Positions 1 through 11,230 are shown, counted from the stretch's first letter. The stretch is 64,000 nucleotides of DNA from Anticarsia gemmatalis (GCF_050436995.1 NC_134775.1:9743170-9807169); one strand, 5' to 3'. Numbers and translations: made by a program. The notes: generated by a model not told the origin, from the sequence alone.

Positions 1-2605
1 GTATAAACTTGTTTCAATTCTTTTTCTTCTTGGTTTGATGTACACATAAAAGAACTTTGTGACTCCATTTGCCTCGTAGATAGCCACGAGGGTCCATGCC
101 ACCATAAAGTATGGGTATTTAACTGCGTCATCGTGAGTCCACGACTAGCGCAGTCGGCTGGGTTTTCGGCTGATTTGATGTAATGCCAATTTTCCGGTGG
201 TATAACTTCCGTTATTTGACAAACTCTGTTCGATACGAATGTCGTCCACCGTTCTGGGTTGCCTTGAATCCACCCCAGAACTGCTGTAGAATCCACCCAG
301 CCATATGTTGTTGTACGATAATAAGGAGATAAACTTTGCTTGGTTTTCAGCATCAATCTTGATAAAAGATGCGCTCCACAGAGTTCTAGCCTTGGCAGTG
401 TGACTTGCTTATTTCTTGACACTATCCTTGATTTTCCTGCGATCAAAGTAATTTGAGATTTTTCACCTGAATTTAATTTACAGTATATGACGCACGCATA
501 GGCTTTTTGCGAGGCATCACAAAACCCATGTAACTCGATATCTGAGCCTGCCTTTGTACCAAGCCAGCGTGGAATTTCAATTCTTGTAATGTTTGCCAAA
601 TCTTGCTTTATTTTCACCCATTCTGAATAAATTTCGTCTGGAATCATGTCATCCCACTTCATATCTATGGCCCATAGTCGTTGAAATAAAATTTTCAAGC
701 TGGTAGAAACAGGCGTAACCCAACCCAACGGATCAAATAATTTTGAGATGTGTGACAGTAGTTTTCGTTTTGTATATCTTGTGTCTTTATCTGATACTGA
801 CTCAAATTTTGATTGAAAAACGAAGACGTCTTGCTCAGGTTTCCAGTGAATGCCAAGTGTTTTTGTTGATTCCTTTTGTTTAAAAATATAGTTTTCTTGT
901 TCATGAAATTCCATACTGTCTTGTAGTAATTCTTGATAATTGGAATTCCATTTTCTGAGATTAAAACCTCCAGTTCTCAGCATCTGGATCAAATCTGATT
1001 TTAGATTTTTTGCTGATTCTATCGTGTCGGCTCCGTGTATCAAGTCATCCATGTAGAAGCAGTCTTCAACGACCTTGGCAGCTTCTGGAAAGGATTGTCT
1101 TTCATCTTCAGCCAGTTGACGTAAAGTCATCATCGCAAGAAACGGCGCGGCCTTGGTGCCGTACGTAACCGTTGTAAGTTGATACTCGTGGAGTACTTGG
1201 GACTCATTGTCTCGCCATATAATTTTTTGAAAACATTGATCGTCTGGATGGACCCATATCTGTCGGAACATCTTTTCTATGTCCGCAGTAAATGCAACCT
1301 TATGTTGCCGCCATCTCAAAATAAGTTCCAAAAGGTCTGCTTGTAAATTTGGACCCTTATACATAAAATCATTTAGGCTTGTTCCTTTAGATGTATTTTG
1401 AGATGCATTAAAAACAACCCGAAGTGCAGTTGTTAAGGAATCTTCGCGAATTACGCAGTGGTGTGGCATATAATATTCGAGTGACGTAAACTTGCCGTCA
1501 GCGAGTGTCATATGACCGAGCTCTAAGTATTCTTTTATAAACAACTTATATTGCTCGGCGATGCTTTGATTTTTTCTAAATTTTCTTTCAACTTGAAAAA
1601 ATTGGGCTATTGCTTTACTTTTCGACTCGCCGATTTCCGAAATATTAGGCTTTAAGGGCAGTCTGACTTGACATTTTCCGTCGCTCAATCGTGTTATAGT
1701 TTCTTTATAACTTTTTATGCATTCATTTTCATCAATATTCTGGGGAGCTTCCACGTCTTCTATTTGCCAAAATCTTTCTAACTCCTCAATATCGTTAAGA
1801 ACAACATTACATTGCAATGTTTGTGCCTTGCCGCACAGGATCCACCCGAGCTTCGTGCGTTGTGCAATCGGGCTTAAATTACTAGAAGTTGCTCTGCAAA
1901 TTCCATCCAAAATAATATTTGCATAAATTTCGGCCCCCAAAAGTATGTCTATGGGGCGACAAACATTGTATTCTGGATCGGCCAGTTTTAAGTCATGTAG
2001 ATGTTCCCATGATGGACTTGTAAACGTAAAGTGCGGTAAGTTGCGTGTCAAGTTTCTCATTATTAAAACATCCGTGTTAAAAGTATAGTCTTCTGATAAC
2101 GAGAAACACTTAATATTGATCCTCCCTTTACACGAGGTGGTTTTAGTACCAATTCCTGTAATTGTACCGCTGCACTTGTTTCGGGGTAGGCCTAATCTCT
2201 GAGCGGCGTTTTCAGTGATTAGGGATATTTGCGAACCTTGATCAATGAGGGCGCGCATTTTTTGGCAATTACCATCAACTCCTTGAACGTTGATTACGGC
2301 TGTGGCCAATAAAATTTCGGGCATTTCTTCTTGCTGAGCCACGTGCGCTTGTCTTGTTTTCGATTCGCTCGCACTTGATGTAGCGCTACTTGATGCGCTG
2401 TTATACTTGGAATTTTCCGATTTCGCAAAGGCTTCGTGTAGTATTGAATTATGACACTCGTTGCATTCGCGGCATCGTTTGGTTGATGTACAAGGTTTTC
2501 CATTATGTTTGTATAAACAATTGCAACATAAATTTAATTTTGCCACTGTCTGTTTTTTCTGAATTGGAGTCAAATCTAAAAATTTCTTGCAATAGTATAT
2601 GCCAT
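1..2605 (-). CDS. pol: BEL/Pao pol, protease-RT-RNase H (partial, runs off the left edge)
   Basis: A single open frame runs leftward from the insertion at 2605 to the window edge with no stop that I found. In order it shows Cys-rich knuckles of the gag-pol junction (CLYKHNGKPC, CRECNECHN, about 2450-2530), a retropepsin-like segment (ALIDQGSQISLI near 2240, with DQGS in place of the usual DSGS), a reverse transcriptase with FTADIEKMFRQI and the catalytic YMDD box (FYMDDLIHG near 1050), and a Pao-type RNase H (FCDASQKAYACVIY, TLPRLELCG, WVDSTAVLGW). The integrase would lie outside the window. The protein copies element RNA into DNA inside capsids. It is the downstream half of the gag at 4368-5804 and joins it once the inserted DNA element is removed. 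It carries fewer lesions than the other BEL copies here. Confidence 0.9.
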
Positions 2606-3244
2606 CCCAACTAGCACACAAGCTGCTTATACAGTCGTTATACAGCCTGATAGTTGCATAAGAGTCGTTCAAATGCTGTACAATTCTCTATAAGTTGTAT
2701 ACTAGCTATTTAAAAAACCCTTTAACAGCTAGGCGGGACAGTAGCCGTTTAGTAGGAAACTAATGACTTATAGTGATATATGAGCATGTAATTGCATCGC
2801 TAGACAGCCTAGGGAAGTATAGCTGAGTTAAGGGAACTTTCTATAACACCGTTAACTGTATAAGGGGACTTTAGGAGATAAAGGAGTTTAAACGGAGTTA
2901 TGCGTTGCGCTTATAGCGCTCAAGAGCGTAAATAAGCTTTTTGTAATGCCTTAGGTTCTATAACAGATTTTTTTAGGGCTAGTGTATTACTCATCTATAA
3001 AAGAGTTGCGTAGGTCTTTAATAGCGCCTTGAGCGTTATATCAGATATTTATATGGCTTCTGTACGGCAAATAGATGTATAAGGTATCATTCGAAACATT
3101 TTAACAGCCATGGGGATTACAGAATTATGTTAAGCACCTAAAGCGCTATAACCGAGTAATATACCTTTATACTAAAGCTTAAAATTATTATCATAATATA
3201 TTTACATAGGTGCAGTGGTGGTTCAGTCTGTCAACTGTTTTTAA

Positions 3245-3288
3245 AAAATAAAATAAAATAAAATAAAATAAAATAAAATAAAATATAA
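3245..3288. repeat. (AAAAT)n microsatellite
   Basis: About eight tandem AAAAT units lie inside the non-coding DNA transposon at 2606-4367. The purity suggests recent slippage. Confidence 0.9.
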
Positions 3289-3988
3289 ATTTAAAAAAAA
3301 ATGAAAAAAAACTATTTCAAACAATTTTAATATTCAACGACTGACCCCTAAAAGTACGAGTAAAATGCTGGTGTGCGACCAAAACAATGATATTGAAGCA
3401 CTCCTATGCCACAACTGCAGAACCTTGAGGTCTACAACAGCAAACACTAGAGCCTTTGTACAGCTTAAGCCGCTAGAGCAGATGTAACCAACTCTGAGAG
3501 GTGCTTGATCGAGACGCCATTACAGCATTTGGTAAACATATTTTTTGAGGTTATTACGATCTTTTGAAGATCATATAAATCTATAGCCTGGTAACGTTAA
3601 CATAATTAAAATCATTTTTTATTACCTATAACCCTAATTAAACTATCTGTAACACTCAAAGTCTTATTTATGTTCAAAATACAATTTTCAAATCCACATA
3701 TCTATATAATTTTTGCATTTAAAACTGAATATTTTGAGGGCGCATGAAAATATTGACGATAATATACATATATATTGACAGCAAACTGGAACTCGCACTT
3801 TCATATCACGTACACAAAGAAATAAAAGCGATAGACTACTTGTTATTTTCATAATCCAATCCGTAAAAATAAAATGTCTCCTCATTTGTCACTGATGATT
3901 CATTTTAATACAATATATTTAGTTTACACCACAATAAACCGACCATATTACTAATTTAGAGCGTTAGCATTTATAACCGTTACACAGT

Positions 3989-4145
3989 AGCGCTAAAATA
4001 AGGTAAAGGTGGTATAATCGCGCTGCAAGAGCTTTTTCGAACGCTCGTGGCGCTAACCACCTCTGTACAACAGCTGGTAAGCGCCACGAAGCTGCGAAAA
4101 AGCTCTTGTAGCGCGATTATACCACCTTCATCTTATTTTAGCGCT
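3989..4145. mobile_element. Palindromic MITE nested in the 2606-4367 transposon
   Basis: The segment begins AGCGCTAAAATAAGG and ends with the complement CTTATTTTAGCGCT. The arms, about 65 bp each, match almost throughout around a centre near 4065, so the RNA or single strand could fold into one long hairpin. No coding potential. I could not define a target duplication with confidence. Confidence 0.7.
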
Positions 4146-4358
4146 CCTGTATTACTACTATACTACGTTCTATTATAATTACTATTTACGACCACTGTAG
4201 ATCCAATGTAGAGCTATAAGCTGGACAGTATGGGCCTATTTGACGCTACAAGAGATCTGTAGCCGCTTATAGAACCACTATACTTCTTACTAAGGAGCCT
4301 AAGGCGTTATAAAAATCCTTTAACCGGCCATTGTGCAGCTTGTTATAGCGCTTGTGTG

Positions 4359-5804
4359 CTAGTTGGGATGTTCCTTGCTATCACAGATAGGGCATTGCAG
4401 CCTTGATAATCTAGAGCCATCATTATGTTGCGAAGTAGCCTTGTTGCTTGAATAATTCCTGTACTGATAGGATTTCTCCGGTTTATAAGATGATGAAGGA
4501 GTGTTCGTACTTGATTTCTGGCCGCTTTCTTGTTTGCGGCGAGATGACTCTAGGGTGGTGAACTTGTTTTCCATAAATTCTAAAAATTCGCTAAGCTTTG
4601 GCAGTTCTCTTGGTTGTTTGAGTGACGTCATATAATCGTTGTGAGTTTCTATGTCCAATTTTTGAGACAATATATGAATGAGTATAGGGTCCCAATTGTC
4701 TGTATTGACCCCCAAATTCTTGATAGCATTCATACATTCCTTTGTAACGTCATGCAAGCGCTTGATTTGATTTGCAGACGGTTGATGTAAAACGGGAAGA
4801 TTCATAATAGTATTCATGTGAGCGGTGAAAATCAGTTTTTTGTTACTGTAACGATGGTTTAAAATCTCCCAGCTTGCTAAGTAATTTTCCGAACTAATTT
4901 GAAGATGTTGAATCAGGCGTTCGGGCTCTCCACGCATCTTCCCTTTAAGAAATTGCATCTTCTGTGCGTGCGAGAGAGATGGGTTATTGTGTATTGCTTC
5001 ACAGAAAAGGTCCTTGAAAGACACCCACTGTTGGTAGTTGCCACTGAATACCGGAATGTCTAATTGGGGTGTCGACTTTTCTCTGTGAGCCACTGACCAT
5101 AACTTGTTATTAATGGCCTTCTTGACGTCACTATATTTACGCTCATAATGCGTAAACATTTTTTCGTATTCATTGTTGGAACCGACGAGCTGGCTGTCGA
5201 TTTCCCAATGTAAGGTGTCTACAACCTTCCAACGGGCCTTGATAGAAGCTAAAGCGTCTTCATATTCCCATTTTTCATGAAGCTCTTTTACATCGATGCT
5301 TTCAAGGGTTCGTATAAACGCTCTAAAGTTACTAGATTGTTTCCTAAGCATCTCGTCTATTTCAGTCTTGTCTTTGCGAGATGTGCTAGGACTGTAAGTT
5401 CTTGCGGTAGACTGTTGTTCGCTTGTTGTTTTCGAGGGGGCATCCTCACCTTGTTCATGCCAGATGCCTACGTCCTCGCTTGAGTACGGACCTGCTCCGC
5501 CTTGCTGCGCCGAAGCCGCTAATTTTCTAATCTCCGCTAGAGTCGATTGATACAACGTTCTTGTGTTGTAGTAAAAATCACGTGTTTGTTCAAACTTGTT
5601 AGAAATTAAATAATCATGATCCGGAGTCAAAACATTCAACAGAATGTCGTGATTTTTTCTATATTCCGCCCAATACTTGTCTAGGGCGTCGATTCGTTTC
5701 TCCATGTAATCAATAGTCTTGCGATCTTTTCCATCTTTCTTGAAATTCTTTAACTGTTTGTCCATTTCTTCCTGAATAATAGCTTGTCTATTCAGAGCCT
5801 CCAT
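4359..5804 (-). pseudogene. gag: BEL/Pao gag, 3-prime end cut by a transposon
   Basis: The Met at 5804 opens an ORF of 481 codons, of which about 478 belong to the element. The last codons and the stop at 4359 come from the inserted transposon TIR. The N-terminal third is charged and helical, followed by the DUF1759-type BEL gag core (LDIPVFSGNYQQWVSFKDLF, later YLASWEILNHRYSNKK, then LHDVTKECMNAIKNLGV). The C-terminal part is basic and leads into the first zinc knuckle (CPICDSKEH), whose partner residues resume at 2605. The product would form the retrotransposon capsid and bind RNA. It is followed by pol in the same frame, as usual for BEL. It appears intact apart from the insertion. Confidence 0.93.
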
Positions 5805-6134
5805 GTTGAGCTTGATGTAATCACTTGATAATCTGTAGCGCTACACTTGATATAGAATGTTCTCGAGAAATTATAATGATGAGTTCTCCTTTGTAATGAT
5901 GACCGTATTCTTGATATCTTGATAAGTTACGTACCGACTTGATACTCTGGACAGGGCACGAACTGACTTGATAATCTTGATAACTTGCTGGTAATTTTGG
6001 CTGCACTTAGTGCCACGTGTTTCATACGCAGTATATGCGCCTTCTCAATCCCGCCGGGGCGACCCGCTTGTGGGAGACCGGGGAACCGATTCGCTACTAC
6101 GCACAACACACGAAACACTAATACGCACAACACT
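5805..6134 (-). promoter_or_regulatory. BEL leader with dispersed ATCAAG/CTTGATA words
   Basis: Between the primer site and the gag start, and continuing into the LTR up to about 6250, the hexamer ATCAAG (CTTGAT on the plus strand) occurs about twelve times, often as TTATCAAG. Many copies contain TGATAA, a GATA-factor core. The spacing is irregular and not codon-based. A role in transcription or RNA packaging is inference. Confidence 0.45.
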
Positions 6135-6147
6135 GCTCGAAGGACCA
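6135..6147 (-). other. Primer binding site, tRNA-Tyr-like (BEL-1)
   Basis: On the minus strand this reads TGGTCCTTCGAGC, complementary to the CCA-terminal end of insect tRNA-Tyr as I remember it. It lies 5 bp after the LTR end. The other two BEL elements in this window have near-identical sites. Confidence 0.7.
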
Positions 6148-6152
6148 AAAAA

Positions 6153-6357
6153 TGTTTGAGCTGTTTGCTCGCACCTTGATAGCTTGATTTGGCTTGATAA
6201 TTAAAACTTCGAGATTTGCATAAGAAACGAAGTAATTTATTAAATTGAACTTGATATATTAAAGTGACGTGTATGCTCACTTATACGGTCATTTGAGAAC
6301 TGAATTGTCGAGTATAAAAATGCAATTCAACAAAATAATTATGTACTTTGTACAACA
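6153..6357 (-). repeat. 5-prime LTR of BEL-1 (about 205 bp)
   Basis: In element orientation it begins TGTTGTACAAAG at 6357 and ends CTCAAACA at 6153, just upstream of the primer site. The length matches the 204-bp LTRs of the complete BEL element at 30739-39856. The left boundary is set by the primer site, and the right one by the point where a gypsy small ORF loses similarity to its relative. The matching 3-prime LTR is outside the window, so this cannot be verified by pairing. Confidence 0.6.
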
Positions 6358-6537
6358 TCGTTTATAAATTTTATAACCGAAGAATAATACACCGAGCAAA
6401 ATAATCAGTAGAATAACCGTAAGAATTATATTCGTGGTAGTCATATGGAAGCGTATTTCCTCTGTCGTAGATTGATTGTCCCCAGCAGCTGCATTTTGAA
6501 CTATCAAGGTCTCTTCCTTAGATTGTTGCTTCCCCAT
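6289..6537 (-). pseudogene. Small N-myristoylation/transmembrane ORF of gypsy remnant, C-terminus replaced
   Basis: The ORF starts MGKQQSKEE, with Gly2 and a Ser at position 6 that fit an N-myristoylation signal. A polar linker, a strongly hydrophobic segment of about 20 residues (IILTVILLIILLGVLFFGY) and then a short basic cluster KIYKRC follow. Up to KRC it parallels the ORF at 60227-60463; beyond that (about 6357 downward) the residues come from the BEL LTR. It lies between the gypsy primer site and where gag would be. I do not recognise a named family. The layout suggests a small type III or tail-like membrane protein; function unknown. Confidence 0.6.
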
Positions 6538-6690
6538 TTTTTAGATCGAAATTCTCGCGCACGTAGTGTCCGTAGCAAGTAATAACAAATACTTCTGCCA
6601 TTGTCACAACAAATATCCCGAACTATCACGGTGGTCGACTTCCTTGTATGGGGTACGTGTCAAATTCGCGGCGCACTGGAATATTCCGTC

Positions 6691-6703
6691 GGCAGGGTCG
6701 CCA
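6691..6703 (-). other. Primer binding site of gypsy remnant
   Basis: Minus-strand TGGCGACCCTGCC immediately follows the CA end of the LTR. The identical 13 bases sit at the same place in the gypsy element at 60579-60591. The tRNA was not identified. Confidence 0.65.
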
Positions 6704-6865
6704 TGTACGGAGTGGTGTTGGAGGTAAATGAAACGACGAGATCTCCAGTAATACTGCACTATATTTTGTATTACATCTCATAATATAAGAGTACATGTTT
6801 ACAGTAAATAGAGTATCTTATCATAGATTAAGTAACATAGATTATAAGATCAGACACACCTTACA
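6704..6865 (-). repeat. LTR of gypsy remnant (162 bp)
   Basis: In element orientation it starts TGTAAGGTGTGTCTG and ends CCACTCCGTACA, directly before the primer site. It interrupts the endonuclease ORF of the LINE to its right. Its end resembles the 183-bp LTR of the complete gypsy element. Confidence 0.65.
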
Positions 6866-7232
6866 TGACAATCAATTTATAATTAATTAGCTCAACAGCA
6901 CAACACTCAAAAACACCTGATAAAGATAATCTAGCTATTTGAGGTATTTCTTTCCATTGGTGACAATTATTAATTATTATACATGCTCTCCCTCTCTTTT
7001 TCTCCGGTCTACTATAGCATGCAGCCAAACTGTAGTTAGGTATACATAGTTGTTTTTCGTGACCCTTCATGATGAAATGCTCGGTAATACATAGTACATC
7101 CACATTTATATTTTTATCACAAAGTTCATTTAAGCAAACTGTAAGTGCATTTGATTTATTTATCAAACCTGAAATATTTTGATGTAAAATGCTAATATAC
7201 TTATTGGAGAAAAAACAATTCTTTTGGCTCAT
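6866..7232 (-). pseudogene. LINE endonuclease, N-terminal fragment (ORF2)
   Basis: The frame opens near 7232 and reads ISILHQNISGLINKS and later VLCITEHFIMKGHE, the Asn and Glu motifs of an APE-type endonuclease from CR1/Jockey-like LINEs, then LAACYSRPEKKRG. The ORF ends where the gypsy LTR begins at 6865, so the rest of the endonuclease and the whole RT are missing from this copy. It overlaps the end of ORF1 by about 30 bases. Confidence 0.8.
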
Positions 7233-8223
7233 TTATTGTAATGTTATAAGTATTTTCTTCTAAAATTTCCAGTTGAAGGTTGTACAAGTCCTCAAAGATA
7301 GTTTTCATAGCGTAGTCTTTTAAAGCGCCTGATCTTGTATACGTCGAATAATGATAGCTTAGGTTCAGATTAGAGTCCAGGATATATGCGTATTGATGCG
7401 TGCAATTGTCTATACATAGCATGTTGTTAAAAATTTCTAGTCGCGAATTATATAAAATATTGAAATTATTATTTAATTTAAAAGTTGTCAATGTAATAAT
7501 TATATCTGTATTATTTATATTGAGCAATGTGTTCTTCATGTATGTTATTATATCAAAGTAACATTTCGTAGTTTTAAACTCTTCCTCGCCGATCATAATT
7601 ATACAGAAATCATTCTTAGTATAGTACCTGAGTCTTGGCTGAATATCATGTAGAAGATGTATAATAAAATAGATAATTTATTTTTCAATTTATTGTTGTT
7701 TATTTGTGTATTCTTCTTTGCCCCTTGCACATTCGCAGCGTTCATCGCCATCTGTGGACTGGAATGCGTACTAATATTTTGCTGTCCATCAACAGTTTTA
7801 TTCAGTTTTTCTGTCATTGCTAAGTCCGAATCAGTTTGCGTTTCTTTATTTTTACATCCCGGTCGTTTGCAGTTTTTATTCAGCATTTTCTTGGGTGTCG
7901 GAGGTTTAGATGTTGTAGCTATTTGCTTGTACAGGATATTTTTTCGGCTTAAATTTTCAATTTCCTTCTTTAGGTTTGCATTTTCAAGGCTTAATGAGTC
8001 TATTTCTTCATTTGCACCTAAGTGGTGCAAATTTAATTGTGAGCTCCTCAATTTGTTTATTTAATTTTGTTACTTGATCAATATCATCATCATCCGATAT
8101 GTCAGGCATACTACATACGGTGCCATCTAGTGTAGAATTTGCAACACTATCGTCTTCCAGGTTCATATTGGAGGTCGAGTGCGCGCGCACGCGTCTCACT
8201 GTGACGTTTTTTGTTCCACTCAT
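7201..8223 (-). pseudogene. LINE ORF1, coiled coil plus SGNH-like domain, frameshifted
   Basis: The start at 8223 (MSGTKNVTVRRV) leads to an acidic region and a coiled coil (VTKLNKQIEELTIK, then ENANLKKEIENLSRKN after a one-base frameshift near 8020), a Cys/Lys stretch (CKRPGCKNKETQTD) and, after another break near 7600, a domain with MIGEEEFKTTKCYFDI and later LEIFNNMLCIDN. That last domain resembles the SGNH/esterase-like ORF1 found in many insect CR1/Jockey LINEs. Such proteins bind element RNA and help form the RNP. The family assignment rests on recall of this architecture. Confidence 0.65.
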
Positions 8224-8245
8224 AGTTCAGCTATTTGTCGCTAGA
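8224..8245 (-). other. 5-prime UTR end of LINE H
   Basis: Only about 22 bp separate the ORF1 ATG from the junction with repeat copy A (first shared bases near 8245), so this LINE is close to full length at its 5-prime end, or truncated just there. Confidence 0.4.
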
Positions 8246-9309
8246 TGTCTGAAAATTATAAGTGTGCGGAAAAATGGCATTAGGATGGTTAACATTTTCG
8301 TGCAATGATATTTTACGACTTTCGACGTGATTTATGGAAACAGTCGTGTCTATATCGACTTATTTCTTATTTTGGCAGTGAAGTCCGATCCTTTGAAAAT
8401 TTTAAACGCTGATATGTAGAGTTCTATTATGATTATTTTTCCCTCGCCAGTTGTGTGAGTTGTGTCCGGAAAAATCGATGTTGTGCGAAAATTAATTATG
8501 CATTTTCATTTCCTGATACATCAGTAGATCAAAACAATTCTGAAAATTATTTCCACTCTTAAATATAAAATATTAGGTGACAACATTTCCATTTAGAAGA
8601 TTTTTCCTAAATGTACTGAAATATTTTTCACAAGAATTTGCAAAGGTGCTCGCGCCGATTAGTGCAAATAAATGCTTGAAAAATCTATCGTTTTGGTTCA
8701 AAATACGTCACCAGTCGACTTTATGGGTGCTTTAAGATGAACCAAATCCAGAAAAAGTTATTTGCGCTCGAAGCATTTCGAAAGAAACGGTCCCTTGATT
8801 TTTTATAAAAACTTTATAACTGCACAAAGTGTCTTTAGAAAAATGCAGAATGGTTAATTCTTAATGATTTGCAACCAAAAGTTTGCCCAAAGTCTTGTTA
8901 AAAATATGGGAAAACCACAAAATCCTACAGGTCGAGTTCTATAAAAACAATGTCAGCCTTAACGCATCTTGTTAAACAACCGGCAATTATGTGCACGAAA
9001 AAATCGAATTAATAAGTTTCTCGCCATACCGTTACAGCTTGACACCAAATGACTTTATTTAGATCCAAAACGTCAGAAATAAATACCGTTAACATTGATT
9101 TTTCATCGCCTCAAGAAACATAGGTTATGCTTTTAAACATCCTGTTTTTGAGGGGTCTTCGAGAAAGAAAAAAAAATATTTAAAAAATATTTCGATTGGA
9201 TAAAAATCGATCTGGATGATGCATAAGAATTACCGAGAACACGATAATGTAGTTTTTACTCACATATTTGCCGTTTTTCATAGTTAGGCTCAAAATATAA
9301 GTAGTGGCC
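8245..9309. mobile_element. Unclassified terminal-repeat element, copy A (5-prime truncated)
   Basis: This stretch reappears in reverse orientation at 20453-21634 (copy B), with many indels. Copy A keeps the right end GGCTCAAAATATAAGTAGTG; copy B keeps the opposite end, which is its complement. Together they define a non-coding element of about 1.3 kb with terminal inverted repeats of about 23 bp. Copy A lost its other end to the LINE at 6866-8245. No transposase is visible, so the superfamily is unknown. Confidence 0.6.
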
Positions 9310-9786
9310 CACGTATAATTACACATAAATGTTTATCAAATAGATATTTGATTCTAAAGCCCCCAGTACACAATGGCCCATGCGTGCCCACTACAGGCCA
9401 TCGCCATTGTGTACAGGGGGTAATGGTATATGATGGCGGACAGTTGTCCATCGTGGCGCGCAATCGGAGAGTTGTCGGTTTTTTGGGCACACTTCAAAGG
9501 AATCGTGGCGTAGCGTGGCCTGTGGTGTTTACACAATCGGCCATTGTTTAGTTCGTCACCGGCCGCTGACCGGGATAGTTGTGTTGCGTGATATCGCCGT
9601 GGCGTGCGATCGTCCAAAATGTCAATGGCGTGGAGCAATGAAGAAACTTTCAAAATTGATTAATATCAATCTGAGCCCGCAATTTGGGACCCAAATAATG
9701 CACTGCACAAGGATAAGAACAAAGTATGTTTATACTATTTTTATTTTGATAGAAACTATGTATATCCATACTTAACTACTTACTTA

Positions 9787-10880
9787 GGGGAGACTGGGGC
9801 TGGTTGTGACATTTTTTTTTTCTAAAATGGCATAACTCTTTATTTTAGCGATTATATTACTCAATTGTAGGTTCTTTTCATTAATTAACTATTCAAGATT
9901 TTAATTTATAGGTAATTTTACATAAAATACTATTAGATTTGAAATCATTGAAAGAATTCTTGGAAAAGAGACGTGTAACTTTCAACCCCACGTCAGGGGC
10001 TGGTTGTTACAACATAAGGGGTAAGTTGTTACATTAAAACAAAGCACATAAAACACATAATCATTTAATAATTATAATTATTTGCTACTTCTCTTTAACA
10101 AAAAAATATCAGTCTTGCATCTTTGCGTTCACAATAAAAATAATTTTAATTATTTGTTCCTTTTTAGATGTATGTGTCCTTTTTCTTATGTTGTTGCCGT
10201 TTTTCGAGTTCTCCATGTTATCTTGCCAGTCCTAGCAGCAGCTTTTGGATAAGGCCAAATAACATCAGGAGAAAAAGTAGCTTCATTGTTAATAAAATCT
10301 CTGCTAGACCCAGCAACTGTCACACACTGTCTTATAGCATCTACAACTCCTAAAACATCTTTACTAAATGCTAAAATCGAAAGTACTGTTCATCGAAAAA
10401 TTCTGTGGAGGCGTAAATTGAGAATGCGGCATGTTAGTCATTTAAAAATATTAGGGTGCTGGCTGCTCGTTACATGTCACAACCTGCCCCGAGCAAATGT
10501 CACTTTTAGCCCCAACACCAAAATTAATCTTTCAAGGCTATGCAGTAAATGCGTTCATAAAAATAAGTGTTTGAACGTAGATTCATTGTAAAGAGAAAGC
10601 ATAAGGGCATAGATTTCACACAAAACACATGTCATCTTCTATTGGCAACCGATTTTAGACCAATATTACTAAGAAACAAAAAAGTTACTTAATTGTGTTT
10701 TTTACAAGCGCGTGTTCGTGCTCCTTCCACACAAACGTCAGGGCCGCTGCGAGTCGCGCGACGTGTAGGCCTATGATGGCGTGATCCTTTTACTTTTCTA
10801 ACGCAAATCTATCACAATCCGTTCGACCGCTATTGCCGCTGTAACTACCTACCCCTGTAACAACCAGCCCCAGTCTCTCT
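9787..10880 (-). mobile_element. Pogo/Tigger-like DNA transposon remnant
   Basis: The terminal repeats are GGGGAGACTGGGGCTGGTTG at the left and, from the right, AGAGAGACTGGGGCTGGTTG, with TA on both sides (9785-9786, 10881-10882). On the minus strand near 10200-10290 a short stretch reads DVIWPYPKAAARTGKITWR, like the C-terminal tail of pogo/Tigger (DDE_1) transposases as I remember it. The rest of the transposase is missing or unreadable. It sits in intron 1 of the Harbinger MADF gene. Confidence 0.55.
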
Positions 10881-11230
10881 TACTAATATTATAAATGTGA
10901 AAGTGTCTTTGTTTTGGTTGTTTATTAATATGTTCGTTCATCGGATTGGCGTGATTTTTTGTGTAGGGATAATTGAAGGGCTGTAGAGTGACAGGCTACT
11001 TTGTTTTTCAAAAAACAACCTCTAACGGCCATACGCACAGACGTCAATTACACTAAAGACAGCTTTTGTCATACAATAATAGCCTTTATTTGTATGGAGC
11101 TTAGGAACAAACACTTAAATAGGAATTAAGCCTTAATTGGTGTCTATGCGTGTGACCGTAAATGGTTAAAGTGGGGGTTAAAATTTGTATGAAAATTTAT
11201 GCGCGGGCGAAGCCGCGGGCGGAAAGCTAG
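10881..11230 (+). mobile_element. Non-autonomous Helitron (Lep1-like)
   Basis: It begins TACTAATATTATAAATGTG, missing the first few bases of the family start, and ends with the hairpin-forming GCGGGCGAAGCCGCGGGC followed by CTAG and a host T. These are Helitron 3-prime features. No coding capacity. Confidence 0.7.

Larger units (their letters stand above)
2606..4367. mobile_element. DNA transposon (ISL2EU-like MITE, non-coding) inside BEL gag-pol
   Basis: The ends are inverted repeats of about 18 bp: CCCAACTAGCACACAAGC at the left, and its complement ending in GCTAGTTGGG at the right. Both sides carry the dinucleotide AT (2604-2605 and 4368-4369). Removing the insert and one AT restores the BEL reading frame across the junction (Glu-His before, Gly-Ile-Tyr-Tyr-Cys after). 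I see no long ORF. The interior is low-complexity, with dispersed tataacagc-like words, an (AAAAT)n tract and a nested hairpin element. AT duplications fit the ISL2EU branch of the PIF/Harbinger supergroup as I remember it; with no transposase here that assignment is inference. Confidence 0.75.
6358..6865 (-). mobile_element. 5-prime remnant of a Ty3/gypsy element (LTR, PBS, small ORF)
   Basis: In minus orientation this holds an LTR (6865 to 6704, TG..CA ends), a primer site TGGCGACCCTGCC (6703-6691) and the start of a small membrane-protein ORF. The complete gypsy element at 55049-60774 has the same primer site, a related LTR end (both contain TGGTGTTGG) and a homologous small ORF in the same place. 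BEL-1 inserted within the small ORF and separated the rest of the gypsy element, which is not visible here. Confidence 0.7.

Noticed and set aside
7657..8064. 135-codon plus-strand ORF rich in Phe, Leu and Ser resembling a membrane protein
   Set aside because: Antisense of the Lys/Glu-rich LINE ORF1, which produces hydrophobic residues on the other strand.
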